The notes: generated from the letters alone by a model not told the origin. Counted from the first letter of the stretch, positions 25,487-38,676 are shown. The stretch: DNA of 64,000 bases from Cunninghamella blakesleeana (GCA_017871115.1 JAFCIZ010000001.1:7934001-7998000), one strand, 5' to 3'. Numbers and translations: made by a program.

Positions 25487-26118
25487 ATTATTATTACTAG
25501 TATTACCTGATCCAATATATCCGTTACTTTTGACTTAAATTCACTGATTTTTTGATTATTTTTAAGACCATTTTGGTTAGAAAAGATGACAATTTTATAA
25601 TCTTCAGAATGCAATTGTTTCAATTTTTCCGGTATACTTGAATGCCACCATGCCCAATCACGACTATCTTTTGCATGTACATTTCCTGATTTGGTTTTGA
25701 TTAATCTACGTTTATAAATATATGTATATATGGTATTATAATTTTGAAGTCAGTAAATAAAAAATATAATATACATTTACATAAAACTTAAATTATATAA
25801 TTATATATATCAGTTTTACGTTCCATCCAGATCAAAAGAAGCTATTTTATTTTTTCCAAGCTCCTTTTCACGAGATATACCAATTAAAAGATTTTTAAGA
25901 TTAGTTGTTTTCCATTTCATGGTTGGCGTAGTATTTGTTTGACTTTTTTGAAAAAAAGGGTGAACTAAAAAGAATAATAAAAATAAAAATAAATTGATAT
26001 ATTAATATATTAGAATGAATGTATGTGATAGAGGTAAATCATTTACAGTATTATATATATTACTTTTAGCTTTTTTGTTATCGTCGTTGTTATCTAAAGT
26101 TGATGAGCTACGCTTCAT
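24077..26118 (-). CDS. pnk1: Polynucleotide 5'-kinase/3'-phosphatase
   Basis: Nine exons right to left: 26118-26064, 25964-25820, 25705-25507, 25372-25264, 25152-25062, 24981-24866, 24772-24624, 24541-24466, 24375-24077; 412 aa. The enzyme restores 3'-OH and 5'-phosphate ends at DNA breaks in the nucleus. The phosphatase (HAD) domain shows FDLDGT (about 62-67), FSNQNG and VGDAAGRPAGWKPN. The kinase domain has a Walker A loop GAPASGKSS (about 264-272), then DNTNSTVEVRAQF and VRCFIFTTD. There is no N-terminal FHA domain, the arrangement of fission yeast Pnk1 and unlike animal PNKP. Lys-rich KKAK near the start may be a nuclear signal. Introns 3 and others hold (TA)n tracts; all phases close. 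Confidence 0.96.
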
Positions 26119-26655
26119 AACAGTCTTTTTTAAAAAAAAGAAAGAAAAAAGAGGAACAAGCTTAAAAAAATAGACTGAGATTAAATAAAATTAACTTTTT
26201 TCGTGTTCGTTTTTTTTAACCTTGCCCTACTTTTCATAAGAGTACACTCGCTTAATATCGTAAAAGCTATTTAATAAAAAGTAATATCAATTGTTTTTTT
26301 TTTAAGATATTTTTTAATTGTTGATATTTTTAGTATAAATTAAAAAGCAATATGACGTATTTTTCGCGAAAACAAAAGCCAGTTACCTTTTTATTTATTA
26401 TTTATTTATTTACTGTTTATCTATCATTTTGCCACCTTTCTGTTTTAAAAAATATTTTTTTATGTAACAAGTTGCCAAGATAGAGGGCCAAGGCAAAAAA
26501 AGGGTAAGAAAAAAATTAAGGTGGTAAAAAAAATTTAAAAACAGCATGATTTTTTTTTTAACTTTTCTTTTTCTTTTTAATTTTTTTCTCATAAAAAAAA
26601 GTTGTATATATTTATTTATATTTATATTTATATAATTATCAATTACTTATTTATC
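26119..26655. other. Divergent intergenic region
   Basis: 537 bp between the start of PNK (-) and the TTNG-repeat protein (+). It should contain both promoters. AT-rich with a purine/pyrimidine asymmetry around 26,500-26,590; no defined motif seen. Confidence 0.45.
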
Positions 26656-28757
26656 ATGAGTGAAAGAAGCAATCCAAAGGCTTATTATAATCAGCCTGGT
26701 AATATATATACATATATATATATACAGTTTATATTGGCTATATAATATAATATACTTATTATATTTTTTTTATAAATATATAGGTTACATTTCTAACAAT
26801 CCAAGGCCTGAAAAAGTACATAAACCAGATGAAATAAATGACGACCAGCCACCACCACCGCCTTATTATTCAGCTACACAATCCTCCTCCTCCTCCTCCT
26901 TACCTTCCTCACCTTCACCTTCTAACTATAATTCAAGAGCACCATCAACTTATGCTTCTGCACAAGAATACCCTAGTTATGGTACCCTTGGACCAAGTAG
27001 GCATGGTTTACTGGATCCAAGAAATAGTAATCCTTATCAACAACAACACGCTTCACCTCCTTCTTCTTATAATATACCTGATGTTGCATCAACTTATTCC
27101 CCTTCCCCTTCTCCTACTATAAGACCTCAAAATCCACGTAAGATATACATGCATTATAAAGTCAAACAAGTTGATAAATAGTTAAATGTATAGACATAAC
27201 GGTGAGCTCACTTTTTTATTTTTAAATAGATCTTCCTCGTGATTGGGTGCCTTCTAATAATGATAGTAATAATGATCATTCACAACCTTATTTAATATCA
27301 AATCAACAACATAGTAGTAACAATCATAACAGCAACAATAAAAATTACAATTTTTCACCACAAATTAGAATACCTTCTGCAATAAGACAAAGAATGGACG
27401 GTAATTCCGATGATGATGATGATGACCCAGGTTGTTGTAAAAAATGGTGCAAATGCATCTTTTTGATTATTTTAATCTGGATTGTGATTTTTAAATACAA
27501 TGATGTTTTACCTTCGATTGGATGGAGTGGTCGTGGAGATGGTAATATTAGGTTTTGGCAATGTAAAGATCAACCTTTAGTGAAATGGGAAGATTTGCCT
27601 GAAAAAATACAATTTGAACAAAATTTATATTTAGCTATTGAAGGTGGGCCTGTTACTGTATCTGGAGGTTCCATTACCATCTATCCTTCTAATGATGATC
27701 GGGATCAAGGTTGGATTGAATCACAAGTTTGGGTATCAGATACTGTTATTAATGAAAAAAAAGAAGAATTATATTATCGATTGGACGATCAACAACATGA
27801 TGATACAACACATTTAATTTTACATTTACCCCTTTGGTCCTCCTTTTCTACAATTACACCAATGTCAAACCATCCTTGTGTTAAGGTCAACATGGTTATT
27901 TATTTACCTGATCGAATTAAATCTCTAAGAATCAATGTGAACAATCTTCCCATCTATTTAAAAGCTGCTAATACTAATGATGGAGATTATGAATTAAAAA
28001 TGGATCAAATGGAATTGATTACTAGTAATGCACATATTCAATCTGATCTTCAACAATGGAAAGGTGATACGCTTTCTTATAAGACCACTAACGGGGAAAT
28101 CAAAATGACTGGGATTATGGAAGCAAAAGATTGGATTTCTTTACAATCAACCAATGCACCTTTGACTGTGAATTCACTGATAGCAAAAGATAAAATCGAT
28201 ATCATTACTACCAATGGGAAATTATTAATGCAATCCTTAGCAGTAAAAAATAGTTTACATATCTCTTCTACCAATGCTCCTATCTCTCTTGAATCACATG
28301 CTAGCTCAGATCAGGTTTTAATTCAAACCACTAATGGGGCTATTAATTTAGCTCATGTACTTGCTGATTCTTCCTTAATTGTTACAACAAATAATCATTT
28401 TATCAAAGCAAATGTAGTGGGCGATAAAAAGGCTAGCCATAAATTTTCAACAACAAATGGCCAGATTACTCTTTATATGGTAATTGTTATTATAAATATT
28501 TAAATATATATAGTATGTGCTTTTTTTTACTCATTTTATACTACCCCTTATATATTATATATTCATAGACAAATGAGTTTGAAGGACAGATAACTGCTGA
28601 AACAAGTCGTTCAAATCGTGTGTTCATTGATGATTCGAATATTAGATACGATACCAACCAACGTCATTATAAACAAGGACAAAGATTAAATGGTGATGGA
28701 GTATTAGAATTAACTACAACTAATAAGGATATTAAATTATACTTTGATAACCAATAA
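26656..28757 (+). CDS. Single-pass membrane protein with TTNG beta-repeats (DUF4097-like)
   Basis: Four exons: 26656-26698, 26784-27137, 27230-28479, 28569-28757; 611 aa. The first 200 residues are disordered (Pro, Ser, Asn, Gln). A Cys-rich juxtamembrane stretch DDDPGCCKKWCKC precedes one hydrophobic segment (FLIILIWIVIF, about residues 205-220). The remaining 380 residues are predicted extracytosolic. From about residue 414 a motif recurs every 19-25 residues: YKTTNGEIKM, LQSTNAPLTV, IITTNGKLLM, ISSTNAPISL, IQTTNGAINL, FSTTNGQITL, LTTTNKDIKL. This periodic strand-turn pattern resembles beta-solenoid adhesin-like domains (DUF4097 type). A type II surface protein is the best reading; the ligand is unknown. 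Confidence 0.82.
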
Positions 28758-29487
28758 GTCTTATTTTATTTATTACCCATAAAGTACTTGAAAAAATAAC
28801 ACATGCTTATTTTATTATTATTATTATCAAAAATAAAAATAAAAAAAAGTTCTTTAAAGAATATTCTTGAGCTACGTAGTTTATTTATTAATTTATTGTT
28901 TACATAATATATACCATAAGGAGCATCATCAAATAAAGAAAAAGCACTCCTTGAATAAAAATAAAAACATCAGTTTAATGTAGCTGCAGGCATTTTATTT
29001 TATCTATATATTAATTTATATTTCTTTTTCTTTTTCTTTTTCTTTTATTTTATTGATAAAGATAATAAAAGTGAGAGATGTTTATTTATTAATATAAAAA
29101 AAAAGAAAAAATCATTAAATATATATATATATTTATAAAAGTACAACTTTAAGCATAAAAAAATATAGAAGAATATAAAAAGGATGATAAATAGAGGAAA
29201 AAAATAATAATAGTTAAATGAAGAAGTATAAAGTAAAATAAAGAATAATAAATTTTAGCATAGAAGACTGAAATGACTAATTATAAGTGATTGATGTAAT
29301 AATAAATATAACTATAACTAAGATCATGATAAAATATAAAGAATAATAAAAAAATAAGAAAACAAAAAACAATAAAAAAAGGAATGGGGATGAATATTTT
29401 ACTAATATATATATATATATATATATATATTGAAAATTATATTTTGTAGTTGCAGTTGTTATTATTATTAATTATTATCTAATCACA
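28758..29487. other. Convergent intergenic region, no gene
   Basis: AT-rich spacer between two convergent 3' ends. It contains CTTTTT-type repeats (29,020-29,050) and a (TA)n tract (about 29,408-29,430). Nothing else recognised. Confidence 0.5.
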
Positions 29488-30945
29488 TCAATCGCTTGAC
29501 CAAATCTCATCTACTTCTTCTTCTTCCATATCAATTTCATCATCTTCATCATCATCATCGTCCTCTTCCCCAGCATCGATAGTTGAATTTCCATCATGAG
29601 TGAGATTTGATTTATCATCGATAATCATAGATGATGCTGAAGGTGATATGTTAGCATCTGTTATTAAATGTGCTGATGATGTTGACCCTTCTTCTGTTTC
29701 TATCATATCATCATGATGATGAGTGTTGGTAGCAGATGTTAAGGTGGTAGTTGTTGGTGTAGGTGATGTAGATGTTGGTGAATCTGATTTTCCTTTTCCT
29801 TTTCCTTTTGATATTCCTTTACGATTTGCACTACCCATTTGTTCCAAATTACCACGTTTCTTTTCTGCTGCTGCCATAACACCTTTTGCTGCTCTAGGTT
29901 CCATTTCTTCAAAACCTTGCCATACATAATGTTGTAAATTTCTTGCTCCGGGTAAATCTTGGATCATTTTTGCAATGGTAGGGTGTTTAAATCCATAATA
30001 ATCAGGTCCAGAAGCTGAATTCGAATGGTCACGGTTTCGAATTTGGTTAGATCGACGTACAACAACTGTCCATGCACCAGTAGCAGAGTTAGCTATAATA
30101 GGTTCATCTTTCATATCATCAGCTACTACATGAAATCTTGGTCCATCTCCACCGTCTAATATAGTTGATGTAATGACTGTGTTTGAGTTGGGATCAATCA
30201 TACTTGGATAAGTTCTAAATTAATAAATATACAAAATATCCCATATATTAAATAAATATATACAAGTTAATATCATAATCATTATAGTCTTGTTGTTTAT
30301 CCTTATTTATTTTTTACTGTTTATTTATTTATTTTCTTTTACCTGCTAACAGTGTAACCAACGGGAAAAATATATCGTTCATTATGGAAAGCTTCACGAT
30401 CACTAACAATAGTTCCAAGTTTTAATACCGTTAAAACACCGATTTGTTGAGGTAATTTAGGATTTCCAGTTTCGTCACGCTCGATAGGCTGTACGCGACG
30501 AGTTTTAGTTGGGACTTTGGATAATTTTGAGCGTTTTGGTGGAGCAGAAGCTACTGTGGCTAATTCGCGGGGAGAATCAGTTGAGTTTAATTTATCTTTC
30601 TTCACACGTTGACGACGTTTAGTTTGTTTCGTTATCTTAGGTGGTGAAACAAGTGCTAAAAGAAGAAGAAATAATAACAATAATAAGTATTTCTGTAAAA
30701 AAAAAAAACCATCCATTCTTTTCTGTAATCCTTTCAATTGTATATATATTTATATATATTACCGTCACTGTCTTCACCAGAATCAGAGCCATCTGTAGGA
30801 AGTTCACTACTGTTATCGTCTGAAGATACCATATGTTCCAATCGAGCAATATTATCCAAAAGTATACTAAGAGAGACGATAAAAAATAAAATAAAAAATA
30901 AATAAAAAGTAAATATAAATAAATAAAGAAAAATAATTCAATGTT

Positions 30946-30998
<53 letters not shown>

Positions 30999-31018
30999 GA
31001 GCTAGCGTACGCGTTAGA

Positions 31019-31049
<31 letters not shown>

Positions 31050-31443
31050 CGCTTACTTTCTTTCATAGGTTAAAGATTTGATCTTTTTCTTAGTATCAGT
31101 ATATTCTTTTAACATATTATCATTAACCTATTAAAATGGATAAGGAATAAAAAAAGAATATGGGTTTTACATTATAAATATATTTATTTATTTATTTTTA
31201 ATTCATATACAACAAATATATTTTAAAAAATCTTACACTCATAATTTCACGAAGTTTTCTTTTTAACTTTTTATATTTTTCTTCGTTAAAAGTAGGTTGT
31301 TGCTGAGGAGTATTTGCTTCTGATGCAATTGCTGTTAAGTTTTCAGTCATAGTAGAATCATTATTATTCGTTAGTAATGATGAAGAGGTTTGTGTGGGTT
31401 GAGGTGAGGTTAAGACTGGCGAGCTTGATATAGTAGAAGACAT
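29488..31443 (-). CDS. FYRN/FYRC-domain nuclear protein, TBRG1-like
   Basis: Five exons right to left: 31443-31237, 31127-31057, 30866-30763, 30655-30343, 30214-29488; 473 aa. After a Ser/Thr/Gln-rich start, a short coiled coil spans the exon 1/2 junction (EEKYKKLKRKLREIM, then KEYTDTKKKIKSLTYERN). A basic segment follows (KQTKRRQRVKKDK). The FYRN half of the FY-rich domain is GVLTVLKLGTIV, then YIFPVGYTVSRTYPSM. The FYRC half is ASGPDYYGFKHPTI, then LPGARNLQHYVW. This order matches TBRG1-type proteins, chromatin-linked regulators. The C-terminus has KGKGKGK and a long Asp/Glu tract. The second intron holds (AAT)n and (TA)n arrays. Molecular role in fungi is not established. Confidence 0.87.
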
Positions 31444-32144
31444 AATTTTTTGTTATTATTATAACAATAATAATAAATTATAATAATAAAAATAAAGTGA
31501 TTATTTATATAATAATAATAACAACAATATTTTTAAAAATAAAAATAAAAAAAAGAGAATGATTTATAAATATATAAATTTATATATTTATATATATTTA
31601 TATGAAAAACGAAGGGAGTGAAGAAAAAAGAAAAAGAAGTGCAAGAAAAAAATCAACTTTTTTAAAATTTTCTATTTTTTTTTAAATTCCGACTCAGTTT
31701 GACTTTATATATTTTTTTTGTGTGATGAATATAATTTACAATATAAGTTACTATTATTAATAATTAAATTAAAAAATAGGATAGTTTGAATTATATATCG
31801 ATTTTGATGGTATTATCAAAGATTTACATATATAATTCAAAAGTATATATATTTTTATTTTAATTTGGAAAAAAATTAATATCTTTATTTTTAATGGAGT
31901 TTAAAAGAAGAAAAAGGATAAATTATATTTCGCTAATGAAAAATGTAACCTAAGATTTATGAAAATTTTTTTAATATGGTGATGATAATAGTAATTTATT
32001 ATACTAATAAAATAAAATATGAAAATATATGTAATTAAATAAAATAAATATATTGTCTCTCAGTCTATCTATTTTTTTTTTATTTTATTTTTTATTTTTT
32101 TCCGTTCAATAAAATAAAAAAATGACTTATTCTTCGTCTTTAAC
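31444..32144. other. Intergenic region, no gene seen
   Basis: Upstream region of the TBRG1-like gene (-) and 3' flank of TRM2 (-). AT-rich with poly-T runs; no recognised exon or RNA gene. Confidence 0.5.
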
Positions 32145-34753
32145 TCAATTTTCTTCTTCTTCTTTAACTCGTTCAAATTCAATCATTAATTCAGAAGGTT
32201 CGGAATGAGGGAATAAATCAACAGAAACAGCTCTTACAGGTTTAAATGGGCGTCCTTTAAAACGTAATGATTCTGGTCGACATAAACTATTAATGTAAAA
32301 GAATAAAATAATAAAATTATTTTTAATCCAGTATTCGATTCATGTGTTTATATATTATTATTATTTTTCTCCTTCATTTTTTTTTCTCTTTTTCCTTTTT
32401 TTTCATTTTTTTTACGCAATGAAATTTGGTAGAGCTTGTTTGGCATCACAGCTGATATAAATGACTTTATCAATGTGTTTGGCTTCTCTTACGGCACGGA
32501 TGACACTAGCGTGAACACCGTTTCTATAAGTATAAACATAAAAATAAATATTAATATGATGGATGACAAAATGTATAGAATTATAATATATAATTATTCT
32601 ACCTTGGTGGATCTAATACAGCAATAACTTCTTCATTTTTTTCATGAGATAATACATCTAATCGATCTTCGACTTTATTAGCGTAATAGGTAACATTCTT
32701 AATTCCTATTTAAAAAAAAAAAAAGAAAAAAAGATGTTAATAATAATAATAAAATATAATAAAATAAGTAAATACACTACCATTTCGTTCAGCATTTGCT
32801 TTTGCATCGACAATAGCTTCTGGAACCATTTCAATACCAATGACACGGTCAACCGCATGAGCATTCACAATGCCAATTGTACCTGTACCGCAACAAAGAT
32901 CCAATAAAGTAGTTTTCTTGTTTTTGTCAATATTACACCATTCTGCACATTTAGAATATAAAAGTTCACAAGCCGGTGTATTGACTTGGAAGAAGGCATT
33001 ACTAGAGATTCGGAAACGACAACCCAAGAGCTCTTCATATACATATCCATCACCATATAATACTTCATCTTCTCCCTTTTCAGTTAACCCATTGGATACA
33101 CCATTCCATACTTGAAATATAAGTGTTGTAATATTAATGTTTTCACGTTCCTTCATTGTAATAGTCCAATATTCTAATAAATCCTTTTTCATTTCTTGTA
33201 ATTCTTCTTTGCTTAATCCATCAGATTTTACTTGTACTACTACCATAACTATATTTAATAATAAAGTCGATCAAATTAAAAAATTATCGTTTTATATTAA
33301 TTATTATTTTTATTTATTCTACTTACTATCTCCTGTGCGTTGTGTCTTTGTCATAAATGTTCTCCATACACCTTCTTTTTCTTGGCGGTCATATACTGGA
33401 TATTTAGATTGTCGAACGTATTCCTATTATTATTATTATTATTATTATTAATGTTTAAAAAATATATAACATGAATATAAATTTATCAATGTATAGAAAT
33501 CACTTTAATTAATAGATGAGATATATGTATATGTATATATGGATTTACCTCCATTGATTTAGCTAATTTCTTTGCAATATCTGATACATTAAGTAATTCA
33601 TTAGGGCTCAACACACTAACAACACCTTCACGGAATAAGCCCAATAAAAATCCAACAGTAGGTTCACCATCCAGATTTTTACCAATTGTAAATTCACACT
33701 TTGTACGATAACCATTAACTTCAGGTGATTCAATAATATCTAATACTTCACAAGGTAATCCTGACCTTTAAAATAAAATAAAAATAAACATCAATATGAA
33801 TATCAATATGAGCATGAATGAAATAGATAGTATGATTTAAGAGTAGTATATATATATATATATAAACTTACTGATAAGCCCAATTTATTTGTTTTCTACC
33901 TTTGTCAGATACGTCCTTTATTTCAGCTATCTTATCTTTAAGTTGTAAAAGTTGTTTTACGCCAACTCTTTTCTTTTTCTTTAATTGTTGTTCATAAGGT
34001 AGTCTATAAAAATCAGATATTTTAAATCAAATATAATTATATAAATATATTAATTACCCTATTTATACATGTCCTTTTTTTTCTTCATCACCGACTGTTT
34101 TAATATTATCATTATTACTATCACTTACTTATAAAGGGGCGTTACTTGAGCAGCTAATTTTTCAGCAGGTGTACTATTATCATCTTCTTCTTCTTGTTTA
34201 TTATTATTTTTCTTTTTTTTATTTTTAAATCTATCACGGTGATCCATTTCATCTTCTTCAAAATATTGAGCATCTAATATATTTTTTTTGAACTGTAAAC
34301 CTTTTATTTTATCTACCATTTCAAGGGCTTCTTCTTTTGACTAAATAAAAATAAAATATATCAAGTTAATAATAATAATAATAATAATAAAACGACCATG
34401 TGCTAATTTTTATTGTTATAAACCATATAATATATATATATACATATATATATTTATATACTTACATTAAAGTTACAATAAGCAAAATCCCATTGAGGAG
34501 CTTTCTTTATAGTGTTAATACCATGTTGCTGAAAGAATTTTTTAATAGTTTGTTGATTTTCCCTTGAACCCAAGTTAAGAATCTTGACACGATAAAGTGT
34601 TTTTCCAGTATTTAATTTTTTATTAACTTGTTCTTGTCCTTGATCTTTATCTTCTTTTACTACTACTTCTTCTTCTTCTTCTACTTCTTCTTCTTCTCTT
34701 GGCCGTTTTCTTCCAAATACAGAAGTGACAAGTGATTGTGCGTATTTTAACAT
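32145..34753 (-). CDS. TRM2: tRNA (uracil-5-)-methyltransferase, TRM2/TRMT2A type
   Basis: Nine exons right to left: 34753-34466, 34340-34129, 34003-33872, 33765-33549, 33423-33327, 33248-32781, 32705-32603, 32523-32416, 32286-32145; 588 aa, all phases closed. It methylates U54 of tRNA to m5U using S-adenosylmethionine. Residues about 50-125 form an RRM-like domain (LYRVKILNLGSRENQQTI), as in animal TRMT2A. The catalytic half shows GYRTKCEFTIG, FFQVNTPACELLY, the SAM-binding loop LDLCCGTGTIG (about 430-440), VLDPPRNGVH, and YISCDAKQALPN with the nucleophile Cys near residue 531. Asp follows this Cys where most relatives have Asn-Pro. An acidic low-complexity stretch links the RRM and the methyltransferase. 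Confidence 0.95.
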
Positions 34754-35963
34754 TATTATTATATTAAAAAAAAGAAGGAAAAGAAGGGAAAAAAAAGTTT
34801 TTTTTTTTTTTTGATGTGTAAAAAATTTAAGCCGCGCTTTTTTTCAGGTGACCTTTTTTATACATTCACCATTTTATAGTAAGAAACATTAATGGGATTA
34901 TTTACTTTAATTTTTTCTTGTTATAATAATAATAATAATGATTTTACATATATATATATATATATATAATTACAAATATCAACAGAAAACATATTTATTA
35001 AAGTGATGTATTTATATCCATTAAAATATAAAAACCTATTGTTTGTATTTTTCATTGATACTATGAAGAATAATATGCATCGTTATTTTAAGAAATATAA
35101 AAAAATATATATTAAAAAAACTATTGATCATTAACAAGAAAAAAAAATAGTAAGAGAAAAACAAAATTAAAAATTTCGAGATCAAGTGTTTTTTTTTTTT
35201 TTTGAATTGAATTGAATTGAGTTACATATAAATAAATATTATTGTTATTAAATATTTAGATGATTTTCTTTATACATAATAATTAAAAAGAAAATCAAAG
35301 TGTCGGAGTTTCAATAGTGCTTCAAGTTATTGAACTTTATATGCTTTTGTCTAACGTAACAATTTATAATGTATTGATTTTTTTTTTTTTTTTTAAAAGA
35401 TAAAAAAATCTGATTAGATTGAATTAAATTACCAAATAATCATTCAATAAAAGATTTTATTATTATTATTATTAGTATTAGTATTGTTAGATAATATATA
35501 TATATATATATATATGTAATAAATGTTATATTTATACAAATAATATTAAATTAATCATAAAATCATTATTATTTACTTGTAATATATTAAGTAAATCAAG
35601 TCTATTTATTTTCGATTTATTTTCGATTTATCTCGTTCGACGATTTCCTTTTTAGTGATAACTAGATTGTTTCAAGTATATATTAGATGATATTGCATAT
35701 TTATTTATAAAAAATCAAGTATTTTTTTAATTCCCAGATATATTGTTTATAAAAGAAAATAATAGAAAAGGGCTTTGGCAAAATAAAGACAACAGAACAA
35801 CAAATAAGTAAGTAAATAAAAAAAATAAAATAAAAAAACATTATTTGATGTATGTGTTTTTATTAAAAGATACTTATTTCGCATCATATGATATACAAGT
35901 AATAATAATAAAACAGTTTCTCCCTTTTTTTAAAAAATAAAAATAAATAATATTCATTTTATT
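34754..35963. other. Gene-free stretch, 1.2 kb
   Basis: Upstream of TRM2 (-) and 3' of the Bni4-like gene (-). Poly-T runs at 34,799-34,812 and 35,189-35,202, a (TA)n tract near 35,494-35,514. No exon, tRNA or other feature recognised. Confidence 0.5.
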
Positions 35964-37894
35964 TTATAAAAAAAAATGAGTATATTGTCGACTATGAGGA
36001 TGCACTTCCATTTCGTTTAATTTATATTCATTCAATTCTTGTTTGATTTGTAAAGCAATAATGGGTGTAAGGGTTTGACAGGTTGTTTGATCATCGCATT
36101 GTCGATCATATTCTTTAGCACTAAATGTTTCATGTACTTGTACAGTTTTTGTAAATCTAACTTTTGTTGTATTATTAGAAGAATGATTGATGGAGGAAAA
36201 GGATTGTTTTCTTAATTGCTGTCTTTGTTTTTTATAAGTTGATGAAGTGGTTGATTTTGCATAGGAATGGACAGATCCAGCATAAATAGAAGAAATCGCA
36301 TCATCATTAAAATCATTATATATAACAGATCCTTCATTTCTATGGTGATGATGATTTGTTGATGGTCTTAACATAGGTGAATTGTGTTGCAAATAAGATG
36401 TTGTTATTTGGGGTAAAGTGGTATTTTGATGTGATATATCGAAGCCATCTTTAGATAATGATTGTTTATGATTTTGGTTATTATGGCTAGAATTGGATAT
36501 TGTAGTTGTTTCTGATGTTGAAGATGTTACGGAAGGTGTATCATTAATATGATGATGATGATGATGATGATATCCTTTATGATTATTTGCTTTGATATTT
36601 TTTTTTGGTAATTGTGCTAAAAAAAAAAAATAAAAAAAAAATAGAAATAGATAAATAATTTATCGAGTTAATTAAAAAAGAGTATTTCTATTTTTTTTCT
36701 TTAATCCTTATTTGTACCTATTTTTAAATCTTTTTTTATTTTTATTTTTATTATTTATTTATTTATTTATTATTTATATTCAAAATATTTACATGATGAA
36801 TCCGTTTCAATAGAAGGTTGCTGATTATCTTCTTGTTCAATATGAGTGGATAATTTAGATGGTCTTCTAAATAAACTTACAAAGGAATGGCGAATGGAAG
36901 AATTGTTTTCAGAAGAAATTGTATTAACGGAAGATAAGGAGGAGATGGAAGGAGTCTTTCTTAATGCTGGTTGATTATGTTGTTGTTGTTGTTGTTGTTG
37001 TTGTAATTGTGATGAATCTTGGTGTTTATTATTATTTGAACTAGTAAACACATGTTTTAATTTTTTTGAAAAAGAACGCTTCACCGTTACTTTTTTTGTT
37101 GTTGAAGGCGGTGATGATGAATGATCATGGTTTGTTATTGTATCGGATGAAGGAGTAGTAGAATATGAAGTGGTAGCAGATGTTAATGAATAAATTGAAG
37201 ATCTTCTTGTACTATTGTCATCAATTAAAGAAGGAGGTGTAAATGAGGGCGTAGAAGACGATTGACTTTCACAGTCATTAATTTCATCACGATGAATATG
37301 TTTTCGATGAGGATGGTTTGGTAGAGAGGATGATACTGAATTTGATGTTGATGAGGAGGATGAGGAGGAATATTGCCTATAGTTTTTAGACTTTTTAGTT
37401 GTTGAAGGTGCTGTTGATGGTGGTGAAACTCTGATTTTGGTGCCTTGATGCGTGTTAAGCGGGGTTGACCTTGTATTTTGTAAACTAGATCGATGATTGG
37501 CTCCTAAATTGGATGAGCGTGGTCTGCCACTATTTCTGGAATAATGCTGTTGTTGATATATGTTATTACTATTATTATTATTATTATTATTATATGGTAT
37601 TAATTGAGGGTTGATAAGTTGATTATTATAGAATGGTTGATAGCCTACGACAGGAATAGTATCTCCATAACAATATTGGTAATTTGATGTTGTCCAATTA
37701 TTTATCATTACCTAAAAAAAAATTAAAAAAATTGAAAGTTGAGTAACAAATGCAACCAAAAAATGTCGGAGATGCAAGATCGCATGGATTAGAGGTTTTT
37801 ATAAAACTGTATATATAATATATTTATTTTTATATATTTAGGGGGAGGAAGGAGAGAGGGGGGGGGGGAGAGAGAGAGTAAGAGAAGAAGGTTG

Positions 37895-37933
<39 letters not shown>

Positions 37934-38108
37934 AAAAGGGAGTAATACTTTATATATATATATTTATATAAATTACCTGTTGATTAACTTGTAACTTGCG
38001 TGTCATTATATTAGCTAAAGAGATATCATCGTCGCTATCATCACATATAGGTGTATCATTTTGTCGATAAGCTGATGTAGGTTGTAAAGGATAAACAGTT
38101 GCTGACAT
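35964..38108 (-). CDS. Bni4-like protein, putative PP1-targeting scaffold
   Basis: Three exons right to left: 38108-37977, 37711-36793, 36616-35964; 567 aa. Most of the protein is low-complexity (Ser, Asn, Gln, His runs) with basic patches (KKVTVKRSFSKKLKH, then RHSFVSLFRRPSK). The last 70 residues are well ordered: KVRFTKTVQVHETF, then EYDRQCDDQTTCQTLTPIIA, LQIKQELNEYKLNEMEVH and a YTHFF end. This matches my recollection of the conserved C-terminal block of Bni4 and relatives, which bring the PP1 phosphatase Glc7 to the bud neck and chitin synthase; KVRF fits the RVxF PP1-docking motif. Family assignment rests on this tail only. A partly scrambled second version lies at 44,203-46,370. Confidence 0.72.
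37851..37893 (+). repeat. G-rich (GA) tract in first intron of Bni4-like gene
   Basis: A purine tract with a run of about twelve G and GA repeats on the plus strand, flanked by (TA)n tracts, within the 265-bp first intron. It is the most G-rich spot of an otherwise very AT-rich window. Confidence 0.85.
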
Positions 38109-38597
38109 GGTTTTAATAAAATAAATATAATGATAGTATTATATATATATATATGTGTGTGTATGTATATATATTTATAAATATATGTATGTTGCAATAA
38201 AAAAAAGGGAGAGGGTATGAAATAACTGATAAAGTATGATTGGAATGGTAAATACACAATATGTATTAAACGTACAATTTGATTTTACAATTTAGAAATG
38301 ATAACTATAATACAAAAGTTTAAATAAAAGAATACAGTTTTAAATAAATATAATAATAATAAAAAAAAAAGAAAAGAAAGAAAAGTGTAATAAAACTACA
38401 CACAGTATTAAAAAGGAAATGAAAAAAAAAAGTTCGCTGAAAGCAAAAGAAAAGGAAAGGATAAAAAAAAATGTGAAATTTATATATCCAGTAGCACGGT
38501 TAAAAGTCCGCAGTTCTTTTTTGAAATAAACCTTTTTTTTTATTTGGTAAATATTGTTTTTATTACAAAAGGTGTTGTGTGAATATAAATAAATTAT
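38109..38597. other. Intergenic region Bni4-like to GPN3 copy 1
   Basis: Upstream region of the Bni4-like gene and 3' flank of GPN3, both minus strand. AT-rich; repeated nearly verbatim at 46,380-46,845. No gene recognised. Confidence 0.5.
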
Positions 38598-38629
38598 TTA
38601 ATCATATTCTATTTTATCATCAGGTTCCT

Positions 38630-38676
<47 letters not shown>

